Assembly (NCBI RefSeq): GCF_013410215.1
Contig: NZ_JACCFQ010000001.1
Coordinates: 2,294,001 to 2,358,000, forward strand
DNA from: Nesterenkonia sandarakina
GTDB lineage: Bacteria; Actinomycetota; Actinomycetes; Actinomycetales; Micrococcaceae
Length of the DNA: 64,000 nucleotides
Reading direction: 5' to 3'
Both the position numbers and the translations under genes were made by a program. A model generated the notes under the pieces. That model had not been told where the DNA came from, did no database searches, and worked only from the letters and a program-made list of their open reading frames with translations. Below are positions 55,714 through 64,000 of the stretch, in pieces. Within the stretch, counting starts at the first letter, position 1. Each line of letters opens with the position of its first letter.

Positions 55714-56367
55714 TCACGGCTCAGACCTGGCGTCAGCGCCAGGTCGGCTCTCCGAGTCGGAGAGCGCCGCGACGACGCCGCTTCGCCATCCCGGCGCATC
55801 CCCGCGTCCCGGTGGCAGGAGCCGGCGGGCGTCGATTCCATTCGATTGCAGGACCCAGGCGATCAGCGAGTTGGAGTTCCACATGTCTGCGATTCCGAAG
55901 GCATCCCGGCCCCAGGTGAGCCGCGGAACCAAAGGGACCCGCGTGATCAGCGCGTGGACCTCGGAAGAGGTGAGCGGGAATCTCACGGGCGGGCCGACCG
56001 CCCAGTCTCGGTCAGGGATGCTGCCACCCGCCCAGCACCGAACCTCGTACTGGAAGAACCGGGAAGCACCGAGCCACCTCAGCCCCACAGGCCCACGGAC
56101 GATGACCCCGCGCGGTCCGGGCGGCTGCCCCCACACGGGAGTCATCTCCAGCACATACTGGAGGTCGCCGTCCGAGACCTCCAGCGCGGCATGGAACAGG
56201 GGCCGGGGGCGCCTGTGTGCTCGCAGCGCCAGCAGCCATTCCCAGCACCTGCTGGTATGCACGACGACGTGCCCGCCTGCTCCCACCGGGATCCACCAGA
56301 GGATCACGGCGGGACTGCTGTTGCCAGCGGGGGACGGGTCATCCGGGCTCTCCGACGAGGACGCCAT
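55714..56367 (-). CDS. Hypothetical protein, weakly papain-like
   Basis: 217-residue protein of unknown family. The N-terminal core WWIPVGAGGHVVVHTSRCWE has adjacent histidines and a Cys, and the later DMWNSNSLIAWVLQ resembles the N-x-N-S motif of some circularly permuted papain-like hydrolases, but in the usual catalytic-Cys position there is no obvious cysteine. No signal peptide or membrane segment is clear. The frame is well preserved (no internal stops), and it is located between the DoxX and tRNA-Val genes. The function is left open. Confidence 0.6.
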   Translation of the reverse strand: MASSSESPDDPSPAGNSSPAVILWWIPVGAGGHVVVHTSRCWEWLLALRAHRRPRPLFHAALEVSDGDLQYVLEMTPVWGQPPGPRGVIVRGPVGLRWLGASRFFQYEVRCWAGGSIPDRDWAVGPPVRFPLTSSEVHALITRVPLVPRLTWGRDAFGIADMWNSNSLIAWVLQSNGIDARRLLPPGRGDAPGWRSGVVAALSDSESRPGADARSEP

Positions 56368-56484
56368 GATGGCAGGATAGACCGGCTGCCGAGCGAGCTC
56401 CAGGACCCGATCACCGGGTGACGGCCCGCCCGTTTGTTAGCGGCGCAGGGCTCCGATCGAGGCTCTGGTCAGGTGTGCTGAGAA

Positions 56485-56560
56485 TGGTGGGCCCTGCCGG
56501 GATCGAACCGACGACAACCGCGGTGTAAACGCGGTGCTCTACCAGCTGAGCTAAAGGCCC
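56485..56560 (-). tRNA. tRNA-Val (anticodon UAC)
   Basis: On the minus strand the 76-base sequence folds into a cloverleaf: 7-bp acceptor stem (GGGCCTT with AGGGCCC), D arm with AGCTCAGCTGGTAGAGC, an anticodon stem CCGCG/CGCGG with loop TTTACAC (anticodon UAC), and a T arm with GGTTCGATCCC. The 3' CCA is encoded (56485-56487 on the complement). This reads GUA/GUG codons for valine. Confidence 0.96.
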
Positions 56561-56627
56561 GTGCCCAGACCCAGCCGTGATGGCGCGATCTGGTGCAGCA
56601 AGAAGTGTAGCAACCCGGCGGGGACGC

Positions 56628-57491
56628 TCAGGACCGCCCGCGCGCCTGGTTCAGCCTGGTCTGCTCGGCCGCGTACAGCGCCGCGCCGACGATTCCGGCG
56701 TTGTTCTGCAGCGCCGCAACCTCCACTTTCGCCCGGAGGTCCTTGACCTCGGGGAGGAAGTCCTCGCTGCGCTTGGAGATCCCTCCGCCGATGATGAACA
56801 GCTCCGGGGACTGCAGCCGCTCCACGTGCTTCAGGAATCGGTTCAGCAGCTGACCGTACTCATCCCATGGCATGTCTGCGCGCTCCCGGGCAGCGGCAGA
56901 GGCCTTCTTCTCCGCCACTTCGCCCTCGAACTCCAGGTGGCCCATCTCGCTGTTGGGGACCAGCACGCCGTCGTGGACCAGGGCGGAGCCGATCCCGGTG
57001 CCCAAAGTAATCGTCATGACTGTGCCCTCCAGGCCCTTGCCCGCGCCGTAGCGAGCCTCGGCCAGGCCGGCGCCGTCAGCGTCGTTGAGGGTGTGGATCT
57101 GACCTGGCAGGTGGCGCAGCAGCTTCGCGGCGTCGGTGTTGATCCAGGACTCATCGATGTTCGCCGCCGAGAGCACGATGTTCTTGTCCACGATCGCGGG
57201 GAAGAGCACCCCCACGGAGAGCTCCTCCAACGCGGGGGCCTTCTCCCGGCTGAGCAGCTCGTCGAGGATCTCTCCGATCACGTCGGCAACCGCCTCCGGC
57301 GTCGCCGGCTTCGGGGTGGGGATCCGAAAGCGGTCACCGCTCAAGCTGCCCTTGTGCAGGTTGACGATCCCGCCCTTGATCCCGGTGCCGCCGACGTCGA
57401 TGCCGATGGCCCGCTTGGGGAGATCGCCGATGGTCTCGCTGGCGGAACCGATGGCCTGGGCAGCCAGCGGCTGCTCGTGAGAAGAGCTCAT
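56628..57491 (-). CDS. ppgK: Polyphosphate glucokinase (ROK family)
   Basis: 287-residue enzyme that phosphorylates glucose with polyphosphate or ATP, feeding glycolysis. The phosphate-binding motif is AIGIDVGGTGIKGGIVN, the glucose-binding DAD occurs in TLNDADGAGLAEARYG, and TLGTGIGSALVHDG with EMGHLEFEG follow, as expected for the actinobacterial ROK enzymes. Starts at ATG 57491. It is located 41 bases after the stop of the second map gene on the same strand, the order seen in many relatives. Confidence 0.93.
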   Translation of the reverse strand: MSSSHEQPLAAQAIGSASETIGDLPKRAIGIDVGGTGIKGGIVNLHKGSLSGDRFRIPTPKPATPEAVADVIGEILDELLSREKAPALEELSVGVLFPAIVDKNIVLSAANIDESWINTDAAKLLRHLPGQIHTLNDADGAGLAEARYGAGKGLEGTVMTITLGTGIGSALVHDGVLVPNSEMGHLEFEGEVAEKKASAAARERADMPWDEYGQLLNRFLKHVERLQSPELFIIGGGISKRSEDFLPEVKDLRAKVEVAALQNNAGIVGAALYAAEQTRLNQARGRS

Positions 57492-57532
57492 AGTGGTGCA
57501 GTATCTCCGTGCTGTGGGGGAGGGGACCGGAC

Positions 57533-58435
57533 TCAGGCGCCTGAGGGCAGCGTGAGGATCTCGGCGCCGTCATCGGTGACGACCAGAGTGTGCTCGAACT
57601 GCGCGGTGCGCTTGCGGTCGCGGGTCACGGCTGTCCAGCCGTCTTCCCACATGTCCCAGTGGCGCGTGCCCAGGGTGAGCATCGGTTCGATCGTGAACAC
57701 CATTCCCGGCTCCAGCAGGCGCGCATGGTCCGGTGCCGCGTCGAAGTGCGGGATCACCAGGCCGGTGTGAAATGCCTTGCCCACGCCGTGGCCGATGAAC
57801 TCGCGTACCACACCATAGCCGAAGCGCTTCGCGTAGGACTCGATGGCGCGGCCGATCACGTTGATCGGACGGCCCGGCTTCACTGCCCGGATCCCGCGCA
57901 TCATGGCTTCCTCGGTGCGCTCCACCAGCAGCCGCGACTCCTCGTCGACCTCGCCGACGAAGAACGTCCGGTTGTGGTCTCCGTGCACCCCGTCGATGTA
58001 GGCGGTGATGTCGAGGTTCACGATGTCACCCTCGGCGAGCACGGTGGAATCCGGGATTCCGTGGCAGATGACCTCGTTGACCGAGGTGCAGATGGCCTTG
58101 GGGAACCCGCGGTAGGACAGGCAGGACGGGTAGGCGCCGCGCTCGGTCAGGTACTGGTGAGCGTAGGCGTCGAGCTCCTCGGTGGTGACCCCGGGCCGGA
58201 TCAGCTCAGAGGTCGCGACCATCGCGTCCGCTGCGAGCTGGGCTGCCCGGCGGATCTTCTGCACCGTGGCCGCGTCGTAGACGTCCTCACCGGTGTACTC
58301 CGGCGGCGCTTCGAGTCCCACATAGTTGGGGCGTTCGATGTGGCCCGGGACCGGACGCTCGGGAGAGACCCGGCCCTTGGTGAGCGTGCCCACGGGGGCG
58401 CGGGAGGACAGGGGAGCGGACTGCGGGGTAGGCAT
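57533..58435 (-). CDS. map: Type I methionine aminopeptidase, second copy (house-keeping type)
   Basis: 300-residue enzyme removing the initiator methionine. An N-terminal extension (about 55 residues, VPGHIERPNYVG) precedes the catalytic domain with YRGFPKAICTSVNEVICHG, ligand Asp residues in IVNLDITAYIDGVHGDHNRTF, His in FIGHGVGKAFH, and Glu residues in FTIEPMLT and QFEHTLVV. ATG 58435 has AGGATG about 7 bases upstream; TTG 58474 or ATG 58444 are alternatives. It follows an MFS gene by 35 bases and precedes ppgK. Confidence 0.94.
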   Translation of the reverse strand: MPTPQSAPLSSRAPVGTLTKGRVSPERPVPGHIERPNYVGLEAPPEYTGEDVYDAATVQKIRRAAQLAADAMVATSELIRPGVTTEELDAYAHQYLTERGAYPSCLSYRGFPKAICTSVNEVICHGIPDSTVLAEGDIVNLDITAYIDGVHGDHNRTFFVGEVDEESRLLVERTEEAMMRGIRAVKPGRPINVIGRAIESYAKRFGYGVVREFIGHGVGKAFHTGLVIPHFDAAPDHARLLEPGMVFTIEPMLTLGTRHWDMWEDGWTAVTRDRKRTAQFEHTLVVTDDGAEILTLPSGA

Positions 58436-58470
58436 GGCAGTCATCCTATCGGTCAGTCGCCGGGGCAGTC

Positions 58471-59706
58471 TCAACCCGGTCTCGACGCCGGGCGCGGCCG
58501 CAGCTGCAGCGCCAGCGCCACCACCGCGATGCCCACGATCACGCTGATCGCCACCGGCAGCGAGGAGCCCTGGGTCATCACGCCGATGGCGGGGGAGAGG
58601 CTCAGCATCACCGCGCGCATCGCCCAGCTGATCCAGGTCACCCCGCTGTGCGCCGGCAGCCCGGGCACCCGGTCGGCCCGGGCGAAGGCGAGCGGGACGG
58701 TCACTGCGCAGCCCAGTCCGGCCAGCGCCAGGCCGATGAGTGTCAGCGTGACCCCGGGGGCCCAGGCAGCCCCGAGCAGGCCCAGGATCACCAGGGTCAG
58801 GCTCAGGATCAGCGCGGTGCGCTCGCCGAGCCGGTCGATCACCCGATCACCAAGCATCCGCCCGATGAACTGTGCGGTGAGCAGCACGGTCAGGCCGACC
58901 CCGGCCGAGGCCGGGTCCATTCCGCGCTCGGTGGAGAGCAGCACGGCGGACCAGTTGTTCCCGACATCCTCCACCGATATTCCGGCCAGCGCGATCAGCG
59001 CCAGCGGGAGCAGGATCCTCGCCGTGGACCACCCTGAGGGCCTCGCCGGGGTCTCAGCATCCACCGGCTCGGCCTCGGGTTCGGGCAGGAAGGCCCGCGC
59101 TGAGCAGGTCATCGCCAGCACGCAGAGCGCTGCCCAGACCGCCATATGGGTCACCAGGGGCACTCCGAGCACCGCGGCGAGGGTACCGACGGCGCCGCCC
59201 AGGGCCGCGCCGATGCTCCACCCGGCGTGCATCGAGTTCAACAGCGAACGTCGATACGCCGCCTGGACCCGCAGCCCCTGAGAATTCTGCGCCACGTCCA
59301 CCGCGGCATCGCCGAACCCGGTGAGCAGCAGTCCAGCGACGACCAGCCACGGACTGCCCAGGGCGACGCCTGCCGCGGCCAGGGTCAGTGCGGCACCCAT
59401 CCAGAGCGTGCCCAGGCTCGCGGTGCGCGCCACCCCCAGCCACCGGTTGAGGACTCCGGGCATGTGCAGCGCCAGTGCCCCACCCAGACCGAAGCCCACC
59501 ACGACCAGGCCGAAGACCGCTGGACTCAGGCCCAGCGCGTCCTTGACCTCCGCATAGCGGGCCAGCAGCGAGGCGGGAAGGGCCCCGTTGGTGGCGAAGG
59601 CGGCCATGGTGGCCAATCGGCTGCGCCGCAGCGACGGAGCCTCGCGCCGTCGTCCCCGACCCGGGGCAGCTCCAGGTGAGGGCGAGGGTGATCCGCTTGA
59701 GTGCAT
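58471..59706 (-). CDS. Major facilitator superfamily transporter
   Basis: 411-residue transporter with about 12 hydrophobic segments. The N-terminus is cytoplasmic and basic (APGRGRRREAPSLRRSRLAT), followed by LGLSPAVFGLVVVGFGLGGALAL. The conserved GDRVIDRLGERTAL loop sits between the middle helices. It belongs to the broad sugar/drug-like MFS; no substrate can be named. The stop lies 35 bases before the second map gene on the same strand. Confidence 0.85.
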   Translation of the reverse strand: MHSSGSPSPSPGAAPGRGRRREAPSLRRSRLATMAAFATNGALPASLLARYAEVKDALGLSPAVFGLVVVGFGLGGALALHMPGVLNRWLGVARTASLGTLWMGAALTLAAAGVALGSPWLVVAGLLLTGFGDAAVDVAQNSQGLRVQAAYRRSLLNSMHAGWSIGAALGGAVGTLAAVLGVPLVTHMAVWAALCVLAMTCSARAFLPEPEAEPVDAETPARPSGWSTARILLPLALIALAGISVEDVGNNWSAVLLSTERGMDPASAGVGLTVLLTAQFIGRMLGDRVIDRLGERTALILSLTLVILGLLGAAWAPGVTLTLIGLALAGLGCAVTVPLAFARADRVPGLPAHSGVTWISWAMRAVMLSLSPAIGVMTQGSSLPVAISVIVGIAVVALALQLRPRPASRPG

Positions 59707-59766
59707 GGCTAGCAGTTTCCCACGGCGAGACTGACCTGAGGACGGCCCGGGGCGTATTCTGAGGCC

Positions 59767-59979
59767 ATGAGCACCGAATATTGGTTCAACGTTCGCACCG
59801 GGCAGGTCGAGGAGGGCGCCCAGTCCTCCTGGAGTCAGCTGCTGGGCCCGTACCCCACCCGCGAAGCCGCCTCAGAGGCGCTCAAGCGGGTCAAGGAGAA
59901 CAACGAGGCCTGGGAGGATGAGGACTCCAGCGAGCATTGGGACGACGACGGCGGACACGCGCGCAAGCCCACCCGCTGA
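59767..59979 (+). CDS. Small SPOR-like protein
   Basis: 70-residue protein (YWFNVRTGQVEEG, then LLGPYPTREAASEALKRV and an acidic tail). From memory, short proteins of this type are annotated as SPOR domain-containing in relatives, but no membrane anchor is present. ATG 59767. It is divergent from the MFS gene and converges on panB. Confidence 0.78.
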   Translation: MSTEYWFNVRTGQVEEGAQSSWSQLLGPYPTREAASEALKRVKENNEAWEDEDSSEHWDDDGGHARKPTR

Positions 59980-59997
59980 TCCTGGCGCAGCGCCGCG

Positions 59998-60816
59998 CTA
60001 ACCTTCGAAGGTGTGCTCCGGTGCCGGGAAGCTCCCGGCGCTGACATCGCTGCGGTACTGCGCAGCCGCCTGCGAGACCACCTCCCGCAGGTTCGCGTAC
60101 TGCTTCACGAAGCGCGGCACCCGCCCGGAGCCCAGACCCAGCATGTCCTGCCAGACCAGCACCTGACCGGTGGTGCCGTTGCCGGCGCCGATGCCGATGG
60201 TCGGCACACGCAGCGCCCGGTCCACCTGGGTGGCCAGCTCTGCGGGGACCATCTCCATCAGCACGCAGAACGCCCCCGCCGCCTCCAGGGCCAAGGCGTC
60301 ATCGATCAGCGCCTGCGCGCTCTCACCGCGTCCCTGCACCCGGTAACCGCCGAGGGCGTGCTCGGCCTGCGGGGTGAAGCCGATATGGGCGATCACCGGA
60401 ATGCCGGCGGAGACCAGGGCGTGGACGTGATCGGCCATCGCCGCGCCACCTTCGATCTTCACCGCCTGGGCGCCGGCCTCCTTCATGAAGCGCACCCCGG
60501 TGGCCACGGCCTGGGCAGGGGAGCCCTCGTAGCTTCCGAAGGGAAGATCCGCGACCACCAGTGCACGGTTGGCACCGTTGACCACCGACTTGGTGAAGAC
60601 CAGCATCTCTTCGGTGGTGATCGGCAGCGTGGAGGAGTGGCCCATCATCACGCTGGAGGCGGAGTCGCCCACCAGCAGCAGCTCAATCCCGGCTTCGTCG
60701 AAGATGGACGCGATCTCGGCGTCGTAGGCGGTCAACATGGAGAATTTCTGGCCGGCATCCTTGAACTGCTGAAGGTGCACGGTGCGGACCCGTTTCGGGC
60801 TGATCGGCTCTGACAT
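59998..60816 (-). CDS. panB: 3-methyl-2-oxobutanoate hydroxymethyltransferase
   Basis: 272-residue enzyme of pantothenate synthesis; it transfers a hydroxymethyl group from methylene-THF to 2-oxoisovalerate. Metal and substrate residues are in LLVGDSASSVMMGHSST (Asp), VADLPFGSYEG (Asp) and VKIEGGAAMADHVHALV (Glu), and PVIAHIGFTPQ. 272 residues is the usual length. Divergent from glnA2, as in mycobacteria, where panB lies close to glnA2/glnE. Confidence 0.95.
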   Translation of the reverse strand: MSEPISPKRVRTVHLQQFKDAGQKFSMLTAYDAEIASIFDEAGIELLLVGDSASSVMMGHSSTLPITTEEMLVFTKSVVNGANRALVVADLPFGSYEGSPAQAVATGVRFMKEAGAQAVKIEGGAAMADHVHALVSAGIPVIAHIGFTPQAEHALGGYRVQGRGESAQALIDDALALEAAGAFCVLMEMVPAELATQVDRALRVPTIGIGAGNGTTGQVLVWQDMLGLGSGRVPRFVKQYANLREVVSQAAAQYRSDVSAGSFPAPEHTFEG

Positions 60817-60956
60817 GTGATCAGGCTACCCAATCGCGGACCGACCCTGCCCCCCAGCTGGCTGCGTCCCGGACCTGACAGCGGCACTATGGGCTGGAAG
60901 GGAGTTGGGTAGAGTGGTCCCGGCGACACCCACTGCATTTCAGGAGGCTTCAACGC

Positions 60957-62297
60957 ATGGATCGACAGCAGGAATTCGTACTGCGCACCATCGAGGAGCG
61001 CGACGTCCGCTTCGTGCGCCTGTGGTTCACCGATGTGGTGGGCTCATTGAAGTCTGTCGCCCTGGCTCCGGCTGAGGTCGAAGGGGTCTTCAACGAGGGC
61101 CTGGGCTTCGACGGATCCTCGATCGAAGGACTCTCCCGGGTCTTCGAATCAGACATGCTCCTGAAGCCGGACCCGTCCTCCTTCCAGATCCTGCCCTGGC
61201 GCGGGGAGGAGGAACCCACCTCCCGGATGTTCTGCGACATCCTGACCCCGGACCAGGAACCGGCTGCCGGGGACCCGCGCAACGTGCTGCGCCGGCAGCT
61301 CGATGTGGCCGGGGAGATGGGCTTCACCTGCTACACCCACCCGGAGATCGAGTTCTATGTGCTCGAATCTCAGGACCTCGACGCCGACGGCGCCCCGATC
61401 CCGGTGGACCGGGCCGGATACTTCGATCACGTCACCGGAAGCGTCAGCCAGGACTTCCGCCGCCACACGGTGAACATGCTCGAAGCGGTGGGGATCTCCG
61501 TAGAGTTCAGCCACCATGAGGCCGGGCCGGGCCAGAACGAGATCGACCTGCGCTATGCCGACGCGCTGACCACTGCGGACAACATCATGACCTTCCGCAC
61601 CGTGATCAAAGAGGTCGCGATCATGCAGGGCAAGTACGCCAGCTTCATGCCCAAGCCGTTCTCCGAGCACCCCGGCTCAGGCATGCACACCCACTTCGGG
61701 CTCTTCGAGGGGGACACCAACGCCTTCTTCGCGCCGAACACCGAATACAACCTCTCCACCACCGCCCGGCAGTTCATCGCCGGAGTGCTGCGCCACGCCC
61801 CCGAGTTCACCGCGGTGACCAACCAGTTCGTCAACTCCTATAAGCGGCTCTGGGGCGGGGGAGAGGCTCCCTCGCATGTCTCCTGGGGCCACAACAACCG
61901 CTCCGCGCTGGTCCGGGTGCCGCTGTACAAGCCGACCAAGGGCGGCTCTGCACGGGTGGAGTTCCGCGGCATCGACTCCGGGGCGAACCCCTACCTGGCC
62001 TACGCCGCGGTGCTCGGGGCTGGCCTGAAGGGCATCCGCGAGGGCTACGAGCTGATGGAGCCGGTCGGCGAGGACGTCTGGTCGCTGACCACCTCCGAGC
62101 GCAAGGCCCTGGGCATCAAACCGCTGCCGGGGACCCTGCACGAGGCGCTGCGCCAGATGGAGGACTCCGAGCTGATGGCCGAGATCCTCGGCGAGCAGGT
62201 CCTGGAGAACTTCCTGCGCAATAAGCAGCAGGAATGGGACGAGTACCGGGTCAACGTCTCGCCCTTCGAGATCAAACGGTACCTCGGCCTGATCTGA
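60957..62297 (+). CDS. glnA2: Glutamine synthetase, GlnA2 type
   Basis: 446-residue type I synthetase. The N-terminal RFVRLWFTDVVGSLKSVAL, FDGSSIEGLSRVFESDM and the metal site HPEIEFYVLE are seen, with the ATP/ammonia region MPKPFSEHPGSGMHTHFGLF and RVEFRGIDSGANPYL. The adenylylation loop has no tyrosine at the NLYxLP position: the text there is KPLPGTLHEALRQME. So this enzyme is not expected to be a GlnE target, as in other actinobacterial GlnA2. An excellent AGGAGG lies at 60942-60947. glnE starts 2 bases after the stop. Confidence 0.94.
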   Translation: MDRQQEFVLRTIEERDVRFVRLWFTDVVGSLKSVALAPAEVEGVFNEGLGFDGSSIEGLSRVFESDMLLKPDPSSFQILPWRGEEEPTSRMFCDILTPDQEPAAGDPRNVLRRQLDVAGEMGFTCYTHPEIEFYVLESQDLDADGAPIPVDRAGYFDHVTGSVSQDFRRHTVNMLEAVGISVEFSHHEAGPGQNEIDLRYADALTTADNIMTFRTVIKEVAIMQGKYASFMPKPFSEHPGSGMHTHFGLFEGDTNAFFAPNTEYNLSTTARQFIAGVLRHAPEFTAVTNQFVNSYKRLWGGGEAPSHVSWGHNNRSALVRVPLYKPTKGGSARVEFRGIDSGANPYLAYAAVLGAGLKGIREGYELMEPVGEDVWSLTTSERKALGIKPLPGTLHEALRQMEDSELMAEILGEQVLENFLRNKQQEWDEYRVNVSPFEIKRYLGLI

Positions 62298-62299
62298 TC

Positions 62300-64000
62300 G
62301 TGGACGCCGTCGCACCGACCCGCCGAGAACTGATCTCCGCTGGCTTCCAGGAGCTGGATCGGGCATCGGGTTTCCTCGCCGACGAGCAGCTCGCCGGCCT
62401 GGACCCGGCGGTCCTGCTGCGGACCCTGCACTACGCGCCGAATCCGGATCAGGCGCTGCTGCTGCTCATCCGGCTGGTGGAACGTGCCGGGGAGGTCTGT
62501 GACCTCTTCCAGGTGGTCACCGACGGGGTCTATCTGCGCGCGGTCCCGCTGCTGAGGCTGCTCGGGGCGTCCCAGGCGCTGGGCGAATTCCTGGTCCGGC
62601 GCCCGGAGAACTGCGATCTGGTGTTCTCCGTGGCCGACGCTTTGGAGTCCGAGCGGGATCAGCACCAGCACAACCACGCCCCCGATGACGCCGCAGCCCT
62701 CGACGCCCCGGAGGTCACCGAACCCGAGGTGCTGCGATCCCGACTGATGCAGGCGGTGCACGCCGACGCCGCGGCGGAACCGCCCACTGCGGCACTGGGC
62801 CCGGAGTTCACGGCTAAGGACGCCGGCGTCGCGCTGCGCCGGGCCTACCGGCGCGAACTGGCCGCCCTCGCCCTGCGCGACCTCAGCGCGGCAGACCCCG
62901 CGAACTACCAGCCGCTGGTCTCCCGGCAGCTCTCGGACCTCGCCGCCGCAGCCATCGATGCCGCGCTGGCGGTCAGCCGCGCCGAGCTCACCGAACGCAA
63001 CGGGCGCACCGCAGAGACCGTGGAGCTCGCCGTGATCGGGATGGGCAAATGCGGTGCCCGCGAGCTGAACTACATCTCCGACGTGGACGTGATCTTCGTG
63101 CACCGCGCCGGCGCAGAGGTGGATTCCGCCGCCGCGCGAAACACCGCGGTGGCGATGGCCTCCGGGATCTCCAAGGTCATCAATGGTGCAGGTCCGGAGC
63201 CCGGACTCTGGGAGGTGGACGCGAACCTGCGCCCCGAGGGCCGCGACGGAGACCTCTCCCGCACCCTGGAATCCCACCTGGAGTACTACAAGCGCTGGGC
63301 CCACGGCTGGGAGTTCCAGGCGCTGCTCAAGGCCCGCCCCATCGCAGGCAGCCGCAGCCTGGGTGCGGACTACATCCAGGCGATCTGGCCGCAGGTCTGG
63401 ACCTCCTCGGCGCAGGAGAACTTCGTCGAGAATGTGCAGCGGATGCGCCGGAGGGTCTTCGAGAACATTCCCGCTGACGAAGTGGACCGAGAGATCAAGC
63501 TCGGGCGCGGCGGGCTGCGAGACATCGAGTTCACCGTGCAGCTGCTGCAGCTGGTCCACGGACGGGTCGACGAGTCCCTGCGGGTGCGCGACTCACTCTC
63601 GGCCATCGAGATGCTCGAGGCCGGGGAGTACGTGGCACGCGCGGACCGCGACGCGATGTCCCGGTGCTACCGGCTGCTGCGCCTCTACGAGCACCGGATC
63701 CAGATGAGCAGCATGCGACGGACCCACCTGATGCCGGTGAAGACCGATGAGATCCGCGCGCTGGCCCACGCCGTGAAGCCACCGAACCGGCGTCGTCGTC
63801 CGGCGGGGGACGAGGTGCTCAGCCAGTGGCGAGAGGTCGCCCGGGAGGTCGCGAGCTTCCACGAACGGATCTTCTACCGCCCGCTGCTCTCCACCACCGC
63901 GGTGCTCTCCGACGACGAGGTCCGGCTCACCGCGAAGGCGGCGCAGGATCGCCTGGCCGCGCTGGGCTACCACGACCCGGCCGGCGCCATGCGGCACATC
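62300..64000 (+). CDS. glnE: Glutamine-synthetase adenylyltransferase/deadenylase, 5' part
   Basis: Controls glutamine synthetase by adding or removing AMP. The first 567 codons are in the window; the gene runs off the right end. The nucleotidyltransferase signature lies at GMGKCGARELNYISDVDVIF (G-x-G-K-x-G...S-D-x-D), a second region at GLRDIEFTVQLLQLVHG, and the sequence continues open to base 64000. GTG 62300 begins 2 bases after glnA2 in the usual actinobacterial order. Its likely target, a GlnA1-type enzyme with an adenylylation tyrosine, is expected outside this window. Confidence 0.94.
   Translation, partial: MDAVAPTRRELISAGFQELDRASGFLADEQLAGLDPAVLLRTLHYAPNPDQALLLLIRLVERAGEVCDLFQVVTDGVYLRAVPLLRLLGASQALGEFLVRRPENCDLVFSVADALESERDQHQHNHAPDDAAALDAPEVTEPEVLRSRLMQAVHADAAAEPPTAALGPEFTAKDAGVALRRAYRRELAALALRDLSAADPANYQPLVSRQLSDLAAAAIDAALAVSRAELTERNGRTAETVELAVIGMGKCGARELNYISDVDVIFVHRAGAEVDSAAARNTAVAMASGISKVINGAGPEPGLWEVDANLRPEGRDGDLSRTLESHLEYYKRWAHGWEFQALLKARPIAGSRSLGADYIQAIWPQVWTSSAQENFVENVQRMRRRVFENIPADEVDREIKLGRGGLRDIEFTVQLLQLVHGRVDESLRVRDSLSAIEMLEAGEYVARADRDAMSRCYRLLRLYEHRIQMSSMRRTHLMPVKTDEIRALAHAVKPPNRRRRPAGDEVLSQWREVAREVASFHERIFYRPLLSTTAVLSDDEVRLTAKAAQDRLAALGYHDPAGAMRHI

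Noticed and set aside
57590-59281. A 563-codon plus-strand open frame across the second map and the MFS gene
   Set aside because: Opposes two well-supported genes and spans their border; composition is that of a shadow frame.
62045-63559. A 504-codon minus-strand open frame opposite glnA2 and glnE
   Set aside because: Shadow of two clear coding frames.

Overview
The window is GC-rich, densely coded chromosomal DNA from an actinobacterium, most likely a member of the Micrococcales close to Micrococcaceae. Supporting markers are the mihF-gmk-rpoZ-coaBC-metK-priA block, a PriA without a P-loop, a polyphosphate glucokinase, an Rpf-type muralytic enzyme, and the panB/glnA2/glnE block. The genus is not fixed by the sequence. 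No prophage, insertion sequence or CRISPR array was seen. One tRNA gene, tRNA-Val(UAC), is present.

Layout. 1-7.8 kb: nucleotide and cofactor core genes (mihF, gmk, rpoZ, coaBC, metK), a VTT-domain membrane protein, priA and an alpha/beta hydrolase. 7.8-15 kb: leuS, a DegV-type lipid-binding protein, and the DNA-uptake pair comEA-comEC. 15-19.6 kb: a zinc-free MDR reductase, a secreted Rpf/LysM protein with a structured leader, an Lrp-type regulator and a CynX-like transporter. 19.7-24.8 kb: a CitMHS-type citrate carrier divergent from a CitA/CitB-like two-component pair, then an SDR. 24.9-31.6 kb: a membrane-protein/winged-helix pair, a phospholipase-D-type cardiolipin synthase, a holin-like protein, a ClC channel, an NCS2 permease, a flavodoxin and a DUF805 protein.

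31.8-37.9 kb is a DNA-damage island. An SOS (LexA) box precedes a DUF6504 gene coupled to dnaE2, with no imuA'/imuB beside them. An ogt gene converges on dnaE2 and overlaps it, and ogt is itself coupled to an Ada-AlkA fusion gene. An SRAP (YedK/HMCES) gene lies further on at 42 kb. 38-48 kb carries an FNT channel, a TupA-like ATP-grasp protein, NTF2-like proteins, an ion channel with an unusual pore sequence, a first methionine aminopeptidase, a methyltransferase, a DUF302 protein, and a CtaG/DUF2243 pair.

At 48.25-49.10 kb is a full-length heliorhodopsin with the retinal-binding lysine and the counter-ion glutamate. It is divergent from the DUF2243/CtaG pair and followed by a Cys-rich DUF1540 gene. 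This is the most striking gene in the window. 49.5-56.4 kb is accessory: GyrI-like, aldo/keto reductase, second DUF805, GNAT, a RES-domain protein overlapping a cysteine hydrolase, a flavin-type oxidase, DoxX and an unknown protein. 56.5-64 kb returns to core genes: tRNA-Val, ppgK, a second map, an MFS gene, a small SPOR-like gene, panB, glnA2 and the start of glnE, which runs off the end.

Functional calls rest on reading translated motifs and on remembered family features. No database search was run.
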